A DNA stretch of 64,000 nt from Candidatus Deferrimicrobiaceae bacterium (GTDB lineage: Bacteria > Desulfobacterota > Deferrimicrobia > Deferrimicrobiales > Deferrimicrobiaceae), in contig DASXVV010000014.1 of assembly GCA_036504035.1 (NCBI GenBank), forward strand, positions 1 through 64,000. The letters are read 5' to 3'. The notes under the pieces are model-generated. The model saw only the letters and a program-made list of their open reading frames with translations, was not told where the DNA came from and did no database searches. Made by a program: the position numbers and the translations under genes. Position 1 is the stretch's first letter. Every line of letters begins with the position of its first letter. This document shows positions 51,529-60,798 of this stretch, piece by piece.

Positions 51529-53984
51529 CGAAGGCTTCGACGGGGACCGAAAAGTTCCGGAAAATGATCGCCGATTCCCTGACGCTCTGGGACGGAGCGA
51601 TGGGAACCATGCTGCAGGCTCGCGGCCTCCTTCCCCGCGGCGCCGTTCCCGAGGAACTGTGCCTCTCCAATCCCGAGTCGCTGACCGAGATCCACGCCGC
51701 CTACGTCGCGGCAGGATCGATGGCCGTCACGACCAACAGCTTCGGAGCCAATCGGGTCAAGCTGGCAGAGTACGGTCTCGAGGCTCAGGTCGCGCAGATC
51801 AACGCCGCTGCGGTCGGTGCGGCCAGAAAAGCGGCGGGACCGGGGAGATTGGTTGCGGGATCGATCGGCCCGACGGGCAAGTTCGTCGCGCCGCTGGGAC
51901 CGCTCGATTTCCGCGAAGCCGTCGATATATTTTCCGAGCAGATCCGGGCATTGGCGGGCGCGGGGGCCGATCTGCTGATCGCCGAGACGATGATGGACCT
52001 GCGGGAGCTCAAGGCCGTGCTGGTGGCGGCGCGAGAGGTATGCGCGCTGCCTGTCGTCACGATGATGACGTTCGAGGGGAGCGGCGCGACGCTCCTGGGC
52101 ACGACTCCCGAGGCCTTCGGCGTCACGGCGTCCGCCATGGGGGCCGATGCCGTAGGGATGAACTGCTCTCTGGGTCCCGATGCCATGTTCCCCCTGATCG
52201 AGCGCCTCTACGCCGTCTCGAGCGTTCCCGTGATCGTTCAGCCCAACGCCGGCATGCCGACGCTGTCCGGCGACACGACCGTCTTCCCGATGGGGCCCGA
52301 CGAGTTCGGCGACTACGCCGCACGGTTCAAGGCCATGGGTGTGTCGATCGTCGGCGGCTGTTGCGGCACGACGCCCGACCACATCCGGGCTGCCGCACGC
52401 GAGATCGGGATCGTCCAAGGGCGTGTTGTTCCCAGAACATCCCGCCCCATCATCCCCGAGCCGGGATTGCGGGTCGCGTCGCGCGGACGGGTGACGACGG
52501 TGGGCGGAGGCGCATTCATCGTCGTCGGGGAGCGCATCAATCCCACCGGCAAGAAAGCGTTCGCCGAGGAGCTGCGTCGCGGGGAACTGTCCTCCGTCAC
52601 ACGCGAAGCGCGCGAGCAGGCCGAGAAGGGCGCCGACATCCTCGACGTCAACGTCGGGACTCCGGGCGTCGACGAGCCGGCGCTGATGCGGCAAGCCGTC
52701 TTTGCGGCCAACGTGGCGGCCGATCTTCCGGTCATGATCGATGCCTCCGACGTCGAGGCCCTTCGGACGGGGCTCGAAAGCGCCGACGGCCTGCCCGTGC
52801 TCAACAGCGTCACCGGCGAAAAGAAGAAGCTGGCCGCCGTGCTGCCGCTCGCGGCGAAATACGGCGCCGCCCTGGTGTGCCTGCCGTTCGACGAGCACGG
52901 GATACCCGATACGGCGGCGGGCCGGCTTGCGATCACGCGCCGGATCGTCCGTGCGGCTCTCAAAGCCGGCGTAAAAAAGGAGATGCTGCTCGTCGACGGC
53001 CTGACGACGACGGTCAGCGCCTCGGCCGATGCGGCGCGGGTCACGCTCGACACGGTGCAGGCGGTGCGCGAGAAGCTTGCGCTGCCGACCATGCTGGGGC
53101 TGAGCAATGTCTCGTTCGGGCTCCCCAACCGGGCGCTGGTCAACCGGGCGTTCCTGGGGCTGGCCATGGCGCGTGGGCTGTCGGCTGCCATCATCAATCC
53201 TCACGACGCCGGAATGGCCGACGCGGCCGTCGCCGCCCGGCTCCTGGCCGGGGAGCCCGGTTCCGCCGATCGCTACGTCGAACGGTTCGCCGGGACGGGC
53301 AGCGGTCCCGAAACGGTCCTGGCGGTCGCGGTCGAGGACGACCCGCTCCGGGCGGTGTCCTCCGCCGTCATCCGGGGCGACGCGAAGGCGGTCGTCGCGG
53401 CCGTCGAGCGGCTGCTGTCCTCCGGCATGCCTCCGCTCGAGATCAGTGCGAAAGGGCTTCTGCCGGGCATGGAGGAGGTCGGGCGCCGCTTCGAGCGCAA
53501 CATCGTCTTCCTCCCCCAGGTCATGGCGTCTGCCGAGGCGATGAAATCCGGTTTCACGCTCGTCAAGGCCGCGATGGGCGGCAGCCGGGCCGAATCGAAG
53601 GGCCGCATCCTCCTGGCCACCGTCGAGGGCGACGTCCACGACATCGGGAAGAACATCGTGGCGACGCTGCTCGAGAATCACGGGTTCGACGTGATCGACC
53701 TGGGGAAGAACGTGCCCTCCGCCCGGATCATCGCGGAGGCGAAGCGCCAGCGCGCCGACGTCGTGGGGCTGTCGGCGCTGATGACGACCACGATGACCGA
53801 GATGAAGCATGTCATCGCGCGCCTCACCGCAGAAGGAATCCAGACCGTCACCATCATCGGCGGCGCGGTCGTGACCGAAGAGTTCGCTTCCCGTATCGGC
53901 GCGACGCTATACGCATCCGACGGAATGGACGCCGTCCGCAAGCTGACGGCGGCGCTTGCCGGGGCAGCCGGGAAAAGGGGGTAG
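51525..53984 (+). CDS. metH: Cobalamin-dependent methionine synthase, short form
   Basis: An 819-aa protein with the homocysteine-binding domain (zinc ligands Cys214, Cys279 and Cys280), the pterin-binding domain (FIVVGERINPTGKKAFAE, then ADILDVNVGTPG), and the cobalamin domains (DVHDIGKNIV, with His705 as the lower cobalt ligand; VIDLGKNVPS). It ends after the B12 domain, so the C-terminal AdoMet activation domain (about 350 residues in E. coli) is absent. This short form is found in many anaerobes, where a separate protein reactivates cobalamin. The GTG start overlaps murI. Confidence 0.92.
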   Translation: MTKASTGTEKFRKMIADSLTLWDGAMGTMLQARGLLPRGAVPEELCLSNPESLTEIHAAYVAAGSMAVTTNSFGANRVKLAEYGLEAQVAQINAAAVGAARKAAGPGRLVAGSIGPTGKFVAPLGPLDFREAVDIFSEQIRALAGAGADLLIAETMMDLRELKAVLVAAREVCALPVVTMMTFEGSGATLLGTTPEAFGVTASAMGADAVGMNCSLGPDAMFPLIERLYAVSSVPVIVQPNAGMPTLSGDTTVFPMGPDEFGDYAARFKAMGVSIVGGCCGTTPDHIRAAAREIGIVQGRVVPRTSRPIIPEPGLRVASRGRVTTVGGGAFIVVGERINPTGKKAFAEELRRGELSSVTREAREQAEKGADILDVNVGTPGVDEPALMRQAVFAANVAADLPVMIDASDVEALRTGLESADGLPVLNSVTGEKKKLAAVLPLAAKYGAALVCLPFDEHGIPDTAAGRLAITRRIVRAALKAGVKKEMLLVDGLTTTVSASADAARVTLDTVQAVREKLALPTMLGLSNVSFGLPNRALVNRAFLGLAMARGLSAAIINPHDAGMADAAVAARLLAGEPGSADRYVERFAGTGSGPETVLAVAVEDDPLRAVSSAVIRGDAKAVVAAVERLLSSGMPPLEISAKGLLPGMEEVGRRFERNIVFLPQVMASAEAMKSGFTLVKAAMGGSRAESKGRILLATVEGDVHDIGKNIVATLLENHGFDVIDLGKNVPSARIIAEAKRQRADVVGLSALMTTTMTEMKHVIARLTAEGIQTVTIIGGAVVTEEFASRIGATLYASDGMDAVRKLTAALAGAAGKRG

Positions 53985-53988
53985 TCGC

Positions 53989-54279
53989 ATGCCGGTCCGG
54001 ATGCTTTCCGGGTTCAACCACAACATCAAGCACAACGGGCGCACCTATCACATCCAGACCGAGGACGGCGGGCGCACCAGCCCCAACATCGTGACGCACA
54101 CGTTCATCGGCGGCGTGATCCTCGACAGCGTGCGCAATTCCTACGCCGACATCATCGACGTCCCCGGCTGGCAGGATCGGTTGAAGGACCGGATGAAGGC
54201 GCAACATCTCGAGGAGATCCGCAAGCTGCTGTCGGGGGCGATTCCCCTCCCCGAAGAGGAGCCTTCCTCCGATGCTTGA
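53989..54279 (+). CDS. Small conserved-looking protein, unknown function
   Basis: A 96-aa soluble protein. The first part (LSGFNHNIKHNGRTYHIQTE) has beta-strand and His character, followed by GGVILDSVRNSYADII and a helical end. The start at ATG 53989 follows metH by four bases, and it overlaps the ftsE-like gene by eight. I do not recognise a domain. The placement between metH and ftsE suggests linked expression only. Confidence 0.6.
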   Translation: MPVRMLSGFNHNIKHNGRTYHIQTEDGGRTSPNIVTHTFIGGVILDSVRNSYADIIDVPGWQDRLKDRMKAQHLEEIRKLLSGAIPLPEEEPSSDA

Positions 54280-54958
54280 GTCCTTTCGAATCGGCATCAT
54301 CGGCCGTGCCGGGACGTTGTTCGACGGATTCGACGCCGCCTTCCGCGAAGGCGAGGTCTGGGCCCTGACGGGCCCGCCCGCGTCGGGTAAAAGCCGGTTG
54401 CTCGGAGTGCTGCACGGAGATTGCCGACCGGCGGCGGGCGACGTCCTGTCCGGCGGCACCTCGCTCTATCGGGGGACTCCCGATGCGGTGGCTCACCATC
54501 ACCGCACGGCGGGTCTCGTGGCCGAGCGTCTCGATGCCGGCGCCCACACGGTGGGTGACCTGTTCCGCCTGAGCGCGCTGGCGGCCGACGATGTTCCGGA
54601 GCCCGAACGCAAGGCGCGCGAAGTGGCGCTGCTCTCGCTCGTGGGTTTGCAAGGGGGCGCGGACTTCCGCTTCGCTTCGCTGTCGCAATCCGAACAGGTC
54701 CGTGCCGCGATCGCAGTCGAATTATTCCGGGGGCCCAAGGTGCTGTTGCTCGACACCCCGCTGGCCCGGGCCGGGAAGGAGTGGATGGAAATGCTGATCG
54801 CCTTGTTCCGGGCGCTGGCCCGAGAAGGCCGGATCGTCGTGTTTGCCGAGCGGGAGCTGCCTCCCGGGTTTCCGATGAAACCAGTGGCGGAGGGCGTTCG
54901 CTCCGGCCCATTCGTCTTGACGCAGCTTGTTTCCGGCGCCGGGGAGGCCTCCAGGTGA
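54272..54958 (+). CDS. ftsE: FtsE-like ABC ATPase with degenerate catalytic motifs
   Basis: A 228-aa protein. The Walker A loop GPPASGKS (34-41) is intact. The ABC signature LSGGQ is replaced by LSQSEQ (137-142). The Walker B strand VLLLDT (157-162) has Thr where the catalytic Glu belongs. It is fused by overlap (GTGA) to the FtsX-like gene, as in true ftsEX pairs, which drive EnvC-type activation of cell-wall amidases at the septum. The sequence suggests weak or absent ATP hydrolysis. It could bind ATP only, or the pair could act differently from the E. coli system. Confidence 0.72.
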   Translation: MLESFRIGIIGRAGTLFDGFDAAFREGEVWALTGPPASGKSRLLGVLHGDCRPAAGDVLSGGTSLYRGTPDAVAHHHRTAGLVAERLDAGAHTVGDLFRLSALAADDVPEPERKAREVALLSLVGLQGGADFRFASLSQSEQVRAAIAVELFRGPKVLLLDTPLARAGKEWMEMLIALFRALAREGRIVVFAERELPPGFPMKPVAEGVRSGPFVLTQLVSGAGEASR

Positions 54959-55848
54959 CCTTCCTCTCGTTGCTCCGGGTCGACTGGAAGATGGCACGGA
55001 AGACCCTTGCCCGGGAATGGGTCAACCGGTTTGCCATGTTCTTCATTCTGGCCGGCTTTCTCCTGACCCTGCTTGCATCGGGAGGCGTCAACCGGTTCCT
55101 CTCCGAGCAGTGGGTGGTCAATGCCGTTTTCCGCACGAATGTCTCCGCCGCCGAGGGAGCCGGCATCGCCTCGAAGGCCGAAAAGCTGCCCGGTGTCCGA
55201 GCCGTCACCTACAAGGATCCGGAGGCGGCCTGGAAAGAGTTCCTGGTCGACTATCCGGGGCTCGAATCGTTGCGGACCGACGGGAGTTATCCCGTTCCCG
55301 GTTACCTGACCATCCGTCTTCAGCCCGAGCGCCTGACCGTGGGCGACATCGCCTCGGTCGAGAACGCGCTCCGGCCGCTCCCACAGGTCGAGAAGGTCTA
55401 TACCGGCGCCCAGTCGCTTCCCCGCCTGCTCAAGGTGCGCGAATGGATCAACCTTTCGCTCTGGGGTTTCTTCGCGCTTCTCGCCGTCGTCTTCTTCGCC
55501 GTCTGCGCCTTGCAGGAATCGGTGCGCGCCTGCGCACTCAGACCCGACTTCGCGTTTCTCGAGGATCGCGGGATCTCGTCCCGCAGCATCATGCTGGCGC
55601 GCGGGGGAGGCAGCGCCATCATTGCCGCGTTGCTTGTCCTGCCGGCCATTGGAGCCTCCGCCGCGCTGCTGGTTTACGCGGGCAACCGATTCCCGTCGCT
55701 GGCGTCCGTCGTAGGACCGGTCGATGCGCTGGCGAACCCCGGCGCCTTTCCGACGATCCTGGTCTTTGCCGTCTCGGTTCCGGTCCTGATCTTCGCTGCG
55801 TCGCTTTACGGATGGCGGGCCTCCAGCCCTCGCAAACCCAATCGATGA
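54955..55848 (+). CDS. ftsX: FtsX-like membrane protein
   Basis: A 297-aa protein with the FtsX layout: an N-terminal cytoplasmic stretch, a first membrane segment (about 22-45), a periplasmic loop of about 120 residues (from NRFLSEQ to EWINLS) and three further membrane segments near 170-190, 220-240 and 262-282. GTG at 54955 has GGGGAGG eight bases upstream and overlaps ftsE. FtsX passes the ATPase signal to the periplasmic EnvC protein, which is the next gene. Confidence 0.8.
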   Translation: MTFLSLLRVDWKMARKTLAREWVNRFAMFFILAGFLLTLLASGGVNRFLSEQWVVNAVFRTNVSAAEGAGIASKAEKLPGVRAVTYKDPEAAWKEFLVDYPGLESLRTDGSYPVPGYLTIRLQPERLTVGDIASVENALRPLPQVEKVYTGAQSLPRLLKVREWINLSLWGFFALLAVVFFAVCALQESVRACALRPDFAFLEDRGISSRSIMLARGGGSAIIAALLVLPAIGASAALLVYAGNRFPSLASVVGPVDALANPGAFPTILVFAVSVPVLIFAASLYGWRASSPRKPNR

Positions 55849-57077
55849 TGCCGGTCCGCTGGAAGCGCGCATGCCTGGCGGCTTGCGCGGCTTTTTCCTT
55901 GCTGCTGTCCGCGGGTCCCTCCCTGGCGGCGGATTCGTTGGGAGATCTCCGCCGCGAGCGGGCCCGCCTGGTCGAGATGCGCCGGAAGGCCGAAAAGACG
56001 GCCGCCGAACTGACCGAAACGCTCCGGAAGGAAAAGAAGACCCGGGCGCGGGTCGGCGACCTGAAGACCCGGCTCGAACGGCAGCAGCGGTTCATCGTCG
56101 AGATCGACCGGAAGCTGTCCGCGCTCTCGGCCGACATGGACCGGACCGAGGCCGAGGTCCAGGCGCTGGAATCGCGCCAGGAAAAGTCACGGCGCAGGTT
56201 GAACGATGGCGTGCACGCAGCCTTCCTGACGGCGCGCGACCCTTCGTATCCCTCTCTTGACGGCTCCCCCACGCAGGAGCTTCGGCGCGATTTCGCGGTG
56301 CGCCTGCTGTCGCAGGGCAGGCGGCATCTGGAGACCGTGACGGCCGACCGGGACCGGAAGGAAGAGCAACTTTCGGGAATCGAGCAGAAGATCGCGCTAT
56401 CCGAAAGGCAGATGGCGAAGGAAAAACGGGTGGGCGAGACGCTCCAGACCCGCCAGGAGGCGGAGCGGGTCGCGCTGTCGCATCTCGAAGACCAGAACAA
56501 AAAGAAAAAGGCAGAGCTTGCGGACCTGCGCGCCCGGATCGCCCGGATGGATTCCCTGGTTTCGCGGATCGAACGGGAAGCCCGGAACCGGGAACGGGCC
56601 GCTCGGGAGAAAGAGTCCCGGGAGCCCGAAAAGCCGGCAGGCGGAGGACGAAAGCGCACCGCCGCACCGAAGCGGTTCGCCGGGATTACGGGCGGCATGA
56701 GCGCTCCCCTGGCGGGCAAGGTCGTCGGCCGTTTCGGACGCCAGCATGATGCGGTCTTCGATGTCGACGTCGAAAACCGCGGGGTCGAGATCGAGGCCAA
56801 GTCCGGGGCGGCGATCAAGGCGGTCGGGAAGGGCGAGGTCGTCTTCATCGGCACGGTTGCCGGTTTCGGCAAGGTGCTCATCCTGCAGCACGGGAGCGGC
56901 CTTTTTTCGGTCTACGGGAAGGCCGGTTCCTTCGGGGTCAAGCAGGGGCAGGCGATCTCTGCGGGGGAGGAGATCGGGCGCCTCCCCGCGGACTCGTCCG
57001 GGAAATCGGTGCTATACTTGGAACTAAGGGCCGGCGGCACAGCCATCGATCCGATGTCCGTGATAACCAACCTATAG
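55845..57077 (+). CDS. envC: EnvC-like amidase activator with degenerate LytM domain
   Basis: A 410-aa protein. A signal peptide (AACAAFSLLLSAGPSLA) precedes a long coiled coil (about 30-290, with KAEKTAAELTETLRKEKKT) and a LytM/M23-fold domain at the end. The zinc ligands are missing: the H-x-G-x-D position reads NRGVEI, and the HxH position reads VYG. This is as in EnvC, which activates AmiA/AmiB instead of cleaving the wall. It overlaps ftsX by four bases (ATGATG start) and precedes ctpA by nine bases. Confidence 0.82.
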   Translation: MMPVRWKRACLAACAAFSLLLSAGPSLAADSLGDLRRERARLVEMRRKAEKTAAELTETLRKEKKTRARVGDLKTRLERQQRFIVEIDRKLSALSADMDRTEAEVQALESRQEKSRRRLNDGVHAAFLTARDPSYPSLDGSPTQELRRDFAVRLLSQGRRHLETVTADRDRKEEQLSGIEQKIALSERQMAKEKRVGETLQTRQEAERVALSHLEDQNKKKKAELADLRARIARMDSLVSRIEREARNRERAAREKESREPEKPAGGGRKRTAAPKRFAGITGGMSAPLAGKVVGRFGRQHDAVFDVDVENRGVEIEAKSGAAIKAVGKGEVVFIGTVAGFGKVLILQHGSGLFSVYGKAGSFGVKQGQAISAGEEIGRLPADSSGKSVLYLELRAGGTAIDPMSVITNL

Positions 57078-57086
57078 GAGTCTCGA

Positions 57087-58469
57087 ATGAAGGGCAGGAA
57101 ATGGCTGGCCCCGGTGCTGCTGCTGGGCGTGTTCGTGGTGGGATTCGTCTCCGGCGACCTGACCACGTCGCGCCATTCGGCACAAGCAACCGTTGCATAC
57201 AACAAGCTCAAGGTTTTCGGCGATGTCCTGTCGGTCATCCAGAACAGTTACGTCGAAGAGCCGAGCACCGACAACCTGATTCAAGGCGCAATCAAGGGGA
57301 TGGTCCAGACGCTCGATCCGCACAGCTCCTATCTCACGCCCGACATGCTCAAGCAGGTCGAGGTCGAGACGCGCGGTGCGTTCGGGGGGCTCGGCATCGA
57401 GATCGGCGTCAAGGACGGAATGCTGACGGTCATCGCCCCGATCGAGGACACCCCCGCGGCGCGCGCAGGTCTCAAGGCCGGCGATATCATCGTCAAGATC
57501 GAGAACGAAAACACCCGGGAAATGACGATCAACGACGCGGTCAAGCGGATGCGGGGAGAGCCCGACACCAAGGTGACCATCTGGATCGCCCGCGAGGGGT
57601 TCACCGAGCCCAAGGCTTACACGATTACCCGGGCGATCATCAAGATCAAGAGCGTCAAGGCCAAGGGCCTGGGCGACGGCATCGGCTACGTCAAGATCAA
57701 CCAGTTCCAGGCCGACACCGACTCCGAGCTCGATAAAGCGCTTCAGGAGCAGCTCAAGACGAAAGAGGGCCTGAAAGGTCTCGTTCTCGACCTCCGCAAC
57801 AACCCCGGGGGGTTGCTCGACCAGGCAGTCAAGGTCTCCGACAAGTTCATCGAATCGGGGCTGATCGTCTACACCGACGGCCGCATCGAGAACCAGAAGG
57901 TGAAGTACGTCGCGCACAAGGAAGGGACCTACAACGGGTTCCCGATTGTCGTCCTGGTCAACGCCGGCTCCGCCTCCGCCTCCGAGATCGTCGCCGGGTG
58001 CCTCCAGGACCACGGGCGCGCCATCATCCTCGGGACGCGCACGTTCGGCAAGGCGTCCGTCCAGACCATCCTGCCGCTGGACGACGGCTCCGCGCTCCGC
58101 CTGACGACCGCGCGTTACTACACGCCCAACGGCCGCTCCATCCAGGCCAAGGGGATCGAGCCCGACATCGTCGTCACGGACGGCCGCGAGCCGGTCGATG
58201 GGCACGGGTTGATGCGGGAAAAGGACATCGATCGCCATCTCAAGGGCGACAGCGAAGAGGGTACCGAGTCCCCGAAGCCGGTCGTGATGCCGCCTCCCGA
58301 TAAAAAGGGCGACGACGGCAAAAAAGGCAACGGGGGGCGCAAGGAAGCTCCGATGCTCGAAGAGCCGGGGAAGGATGGCGCGAAGGATGTCCAGCTCGAC
58401 CGCGCCGTCGAGCTGCTCAAGGGTTGGGGGATCTTCAAGTCGCGCTTCATCGACAAGAAGGCATCCTGA
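57087..58469 (+). CDS. ctpA: C-terminal processing peptidase (S41)
   Basis: A 460-aa periplasmic or membrane-anchored peptidase. A signal/anchor (WLAPVLLLGVFVVGFVSG) is followed by a PDZ domain (GIGIEIGVKDGMLTVIAP-like GLGIEIGVKDG) and the S41 domain. The catalytic Ser is S297 in GSASASEI and the Lys is K322 in TRTFGKAS. The C-terminal 90 residues are Lys/Gly/Pro-rich and low-complexity, then helical. CtpA cuts exported proteins at their C-termini and often degrades cell-wall hydrolases or their regulators, which suits the ftsEX-envC neighbours. Confidence 0.9.
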   Translation: MKGRKWLAPVLLLGVFVVGFVSGDLTTSRHSAQATVAYNKLKVFGDVLSVIQNSYVEEPSTDNLIQGAIKGMVQTLDPHSSYLTPDMLKQVEVETRGAFGGLGIEIGVKDGMLTVIAPIEDTPAARAGLKAGDIIVKIENENTREMTINDAVKRMRGEPDTKVTIWIAREGFTEPKAYTITRAIIKIKSVKAKGLGDGIGYVKINQFQADTDSELDKALQEQLKTKEGLKGLVLDLRNNPGGLLDQAVKVSDKFIESGLIVYTDGRIENQKVKYVAHKEGTYNGFPIVVLVNAGSASASEIVAGCLQDHGRAIILGTRTFGKASVQTILPLDDGSALRLTTARYYTPNGRSIQAKGIEPDIVVTDGREPVDGHGLMREKDIDRHLKGDSEEGTESPKPVVMPPPDKKGDDGKKGNGGRKEAPMLEEPGKDGAKDVQLDRAVELLKGWGIFKSRFIDKKAS

Positions 58470-58496
58470 ACCGCTGAGCCCGCCGGTGGCCGGTCC

Positions 58497-59846
58497 TTGA
58501 GCCCGACGCTGTTCGAGACCGACAGCGCCGGAGTTCTCTCCGTAGGCCAGTTGACGGCACGGATCAAGCGGTGCCTCGAGGGGAACTTTCGCCATGTCCA
58601 GGTCGAGGGCGAAGTCTCGAACTACAAGCTCTACCCGTCGGGGCACCGCTACTTTTCCCTGAAGGACGACGAGGCGACGATCCGCGTCGTCCTGTTCAAG
58701 GGGCGCGACCGCTACATCACGGGCGAGATCCGCGACGGCCAGACCGTCCTGGTCACCGGCCACGTCGCCGTGTTCGAGAAGAAGGGCGACTATCAGATCT
58801 ACGCCCAGTCCGCCGAGGTGCGCGGCCGCGGCGCCCTGTTGCTCGAGCTCGAAAAGCTCAAAAGCCGCCTGGCCGCCGAAGGCCTGTTCGACCCGGCCCG
58901 CAAGCGGCCACTTCCCCTATATCCGGCACATATCGGCATCGTGACCTCCCGCCAGGGCGCGGTCCTTCGCGACATGATTCGCATCGCCCGGAAACGCTGG
59001 CCTGCCGTGCATATCACGCTGGCGCCCGCTCAGGTCCAGGGGGAGGGGGCGGCGCTCGATATCGCCGCGGCCATCCGGACGCTCCACGAAAACAGTCCGG
59101 CCGAGCTGATCATCGTCGGGCGTGGAGGCGGATCGATCGAGGACTTGTGGGCGTTCAACGAGGAGCCTGTCGTCCGGGCGCTGGCCGCATGCCCGGTTCC
59201 GACGATCAGCGCGGTCGGACACGAGACCGATTTTACGCTCGCCGACCTCGCGGCCGACCACCGGGCCCCGACGCCGACCGCCGCCGCGCAGATGGCGGTC
59301 CCCGATCGGGCCGAGTCGGCGGAGCGGATCGACGGGTTGTTGCGGCGGGTCCGGCGCGCCGAAGCCTGGCGCATCGATGGGGCGCGGCGCGATCTGAAGG
59401 CGGCCGCCAGTGCCCTCCAGGACCCGCGTCCGTTGCTCCAGGGACGCCGGTTCGCGGTCGCTGAGGCGACCAACACCATGGTCGAGCGATTGCGGTCGAT
59501 TCTGCGGGAAGGGCGGGAACGGTGCACGCGCCTCGAGGCCGCTGTGCGGGCCCGCTCGCCCGAGGCCTGGCTGGCGCGCCGACGGGGCGACCTCGAAGCG
59601 CTCCGGGAACGAATGGTTCGGCCGGTGCTCGCGCGCGAGGCCGAGCGCTCGGCAGCACTCTCGCTGTTGGGGGGGAAGCTGCTCGCCCTCGATCCCCGGG
59701 CCGTCCTGACCCGCGGATACGCGATCGTCACCCTCGCAGAAAGCGGCCGGGCGGTGCGTTCGGCCGCCGAGGTCTCCGAGGGGGCCCGGCTGCAGGTCCA
59801 GGTCGCGGACGGGGCTTTCGGCGTCCGTGTCGAGGGAAAAAGTTGA
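58497..59846 (+). CDS. xseA: Exodeoxyribonuclease VII large subunit
   Basis: A 449-aa protein. LSVGQLTARIKRCLE, VQVEGEVSNYKLYPSGHRYFSLKD and the OB-fold precede the catalytic region (GIVTSRQGAVLRDMI, then LAPAQVQGEGA and IIVGRGGGSIEDLWAFN), all characteristic of XseA. It degrades single-stranded DNA with XseB, which is encoded about 950 bases downstream after an M23 peptidase gene. The start is TTG at 58497. Confidence 0.93.
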   Translation: MSPTLFETDSAGVLSVGQLTARIKRCLEGNFRHVQVEGEVSNYKLYPSGHRYFSLKDDEATIRVVLFKGRDRYITGEIRDGQTVLVTGHVAVFEKKGDYQIYAQSAEVRGRGALLLELEKLKSRLAAEGLFDPARKRPLPLYPAHIGIVTSRQGAVLRDMIRIARKRWPAVHITLAPAQVQGEGAALDIAAAIRTLHENSPAELIIVGRGGGSIEDLWAFNEEPVVRALAACPVPTISAVGHETDFTLADLAADHRAPTPTAAAQMAVPDRAESAERIDGLLRRVRRAEAWRIDGARRDLKAAASALQDPRPLLQGRRFAVAEATNTMVERLRSILREGRERCTRLEAAVRARSPEAWLARRRGDLEALRERMVRPVLAREAERSAALSLLGGKLLALDPRAVLTRGYAIVTLAESGRAVRSAAEVSEGARLQVQVADGAFGVRVEGKS

Positions 59847-60748
59847 CCGTCCCCCGCCGCGCGCTTCCTGCGGCGCTGCTCCTGGCCGCTGCGATGCTGT
59901 TGCCGCCGCTCCCGGCGGCGGGCGCCAGTCCGGTCGCGCCCGGGGACGGAGCGCTCACGGTGTCCCTCGATCGGGCGGCTCCCGCTCAGGGCGACGTGGT
60001 TCGGGTCGAGCTGAGGGGGACGCCGCCGATCGACAATGCCGTTCTCCACTGGAAAGGGCGGCCGTGGCCGATGCGGGATTGCGGCACCGGATGCTCCGAG
60101 GCGCTGGCCGGCATCGACCTGGCCGAGGCGCCCGGTCGGCACACGCTCTCCGTGCTCGGCCGCCGGTCCGGGGTGCCGATCCGGGCCGACGTCGAGATCG
60201 CGGTGCGCGAACGGCCGTTCCCTGTGCAGTCGCTGACGATTCCGAAAGAGAAGGATGTGCAGGACGCGGCGCTCCTCGCACGGGTCGAGTCCGAGGCGAA
60301 GGCGCTTCGGGCGCGGTTCGAGTCCGCGCCTTCCGCGCCGTCGTGGGCCTCGCCGTTCCTTCCGCCCGTACCGGGATTCAATCCGGCCCATTTCGGCGAG
60401 CGCCGCGTGATCAACGGGGAACCGCGCAGCCCCCACACCGGCGGCGACATGAACGAACCCGCCGGCACGCCGGTTTCCTCGATCGCCGACGGAAGGGTGG
60501 TGTTCTCGGGCGAGCAGTTCTTCGGGGGGAACGAGGTGGTGATCGACCATGGAGGCGGCGTCCTCAGCATGTATTTCCATCTGGCCGAACGGCGCGTCTC
60601 AGAGGGAATGCCGGTGCGTCGGGGCGACGTGATCGGGGCCGTGGGCGCGACCGGAAGGGCGACCGGGCCGCATCTCCATTTCGGTCTTCGCGTGACCGGA
60701 GCGCGCGTCGATCCGGCGTCGCTGCCCGGGCTGGTCGACAAACGCTAG
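59843..60748 (+). CDS. M23 metallopeptidase, periplasmic
   Basis: A 301-aa protein starting at TTG 59843, overlapping the xseA stop. A signal peptide (LPAALLLAAAMLLPPLPAAG) is followed by a beta-rich domain. The M23 domain ends it: PHTGGDM carries the first His and Asp ligands and GPHLHFGLRV the HxH ligands. The zinc site is therefore complete, in contrast to the EnvC-like protein upstream. It should cut peptidoglycan cross-links. Its insertion between xseA and xseB is a detail shared with some deltaproteobacteria as far as I recall. Confidence 0.85.
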   Translation: MTVPRRALPAALLLAAAMLLPPLPAAGASPVAPGDGALTVSLDRAAPAQGDVVRVELRGTPPIDNAVLHWKGRPWPMRDCGTGCSEALAGIDLAEAPGRHTLSVLGRRSGVPIRADVEIAVRERPFPVQSLTIPKEKDVQDAALLARVESEAKALRARFESAPSAPSWASPFLPPVPGFNPAHFGERRVINGEPRSPHTGGDMNEPAGTPVSSIADGRVVFSGEQFFGGNEVVIDHGGGVLSMYFHLAERRVSEGMPVRRGDVIGAVGATGRATGPHLHFGLRVTGARVDPASLPGLVDKR

Positions 60749-60765
60749 CCGTCCCGGCGTATAAT
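60735..60765 (+). promoter_or_regulatory. Possible internal promoter before xseB
   Basis: TCGACA (60735-60740), a long 19-base spacer and a consensus TATAAT (60760-60765) about 34 bases before the xseB ATG. Confidence 0.35.
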
Positions 60766-60798
60766 GACAATCCAATCCCTGTAAGAGAGACGAGTGAC

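Noticed and set aside
51288-53810. 840-codon open frame on the minus strand opposite metH
   Set aside because: Complete MetH motifs lie on the plus strand; the antisense product is low-complexity and has no recognisable domain.
56700-57077. Active M23 peptidase in the EnvC-like protein
   Set aside because: Zinc ligands are missing (NRGVEI and VYG), in contrast to the complete site at 59843-60748.
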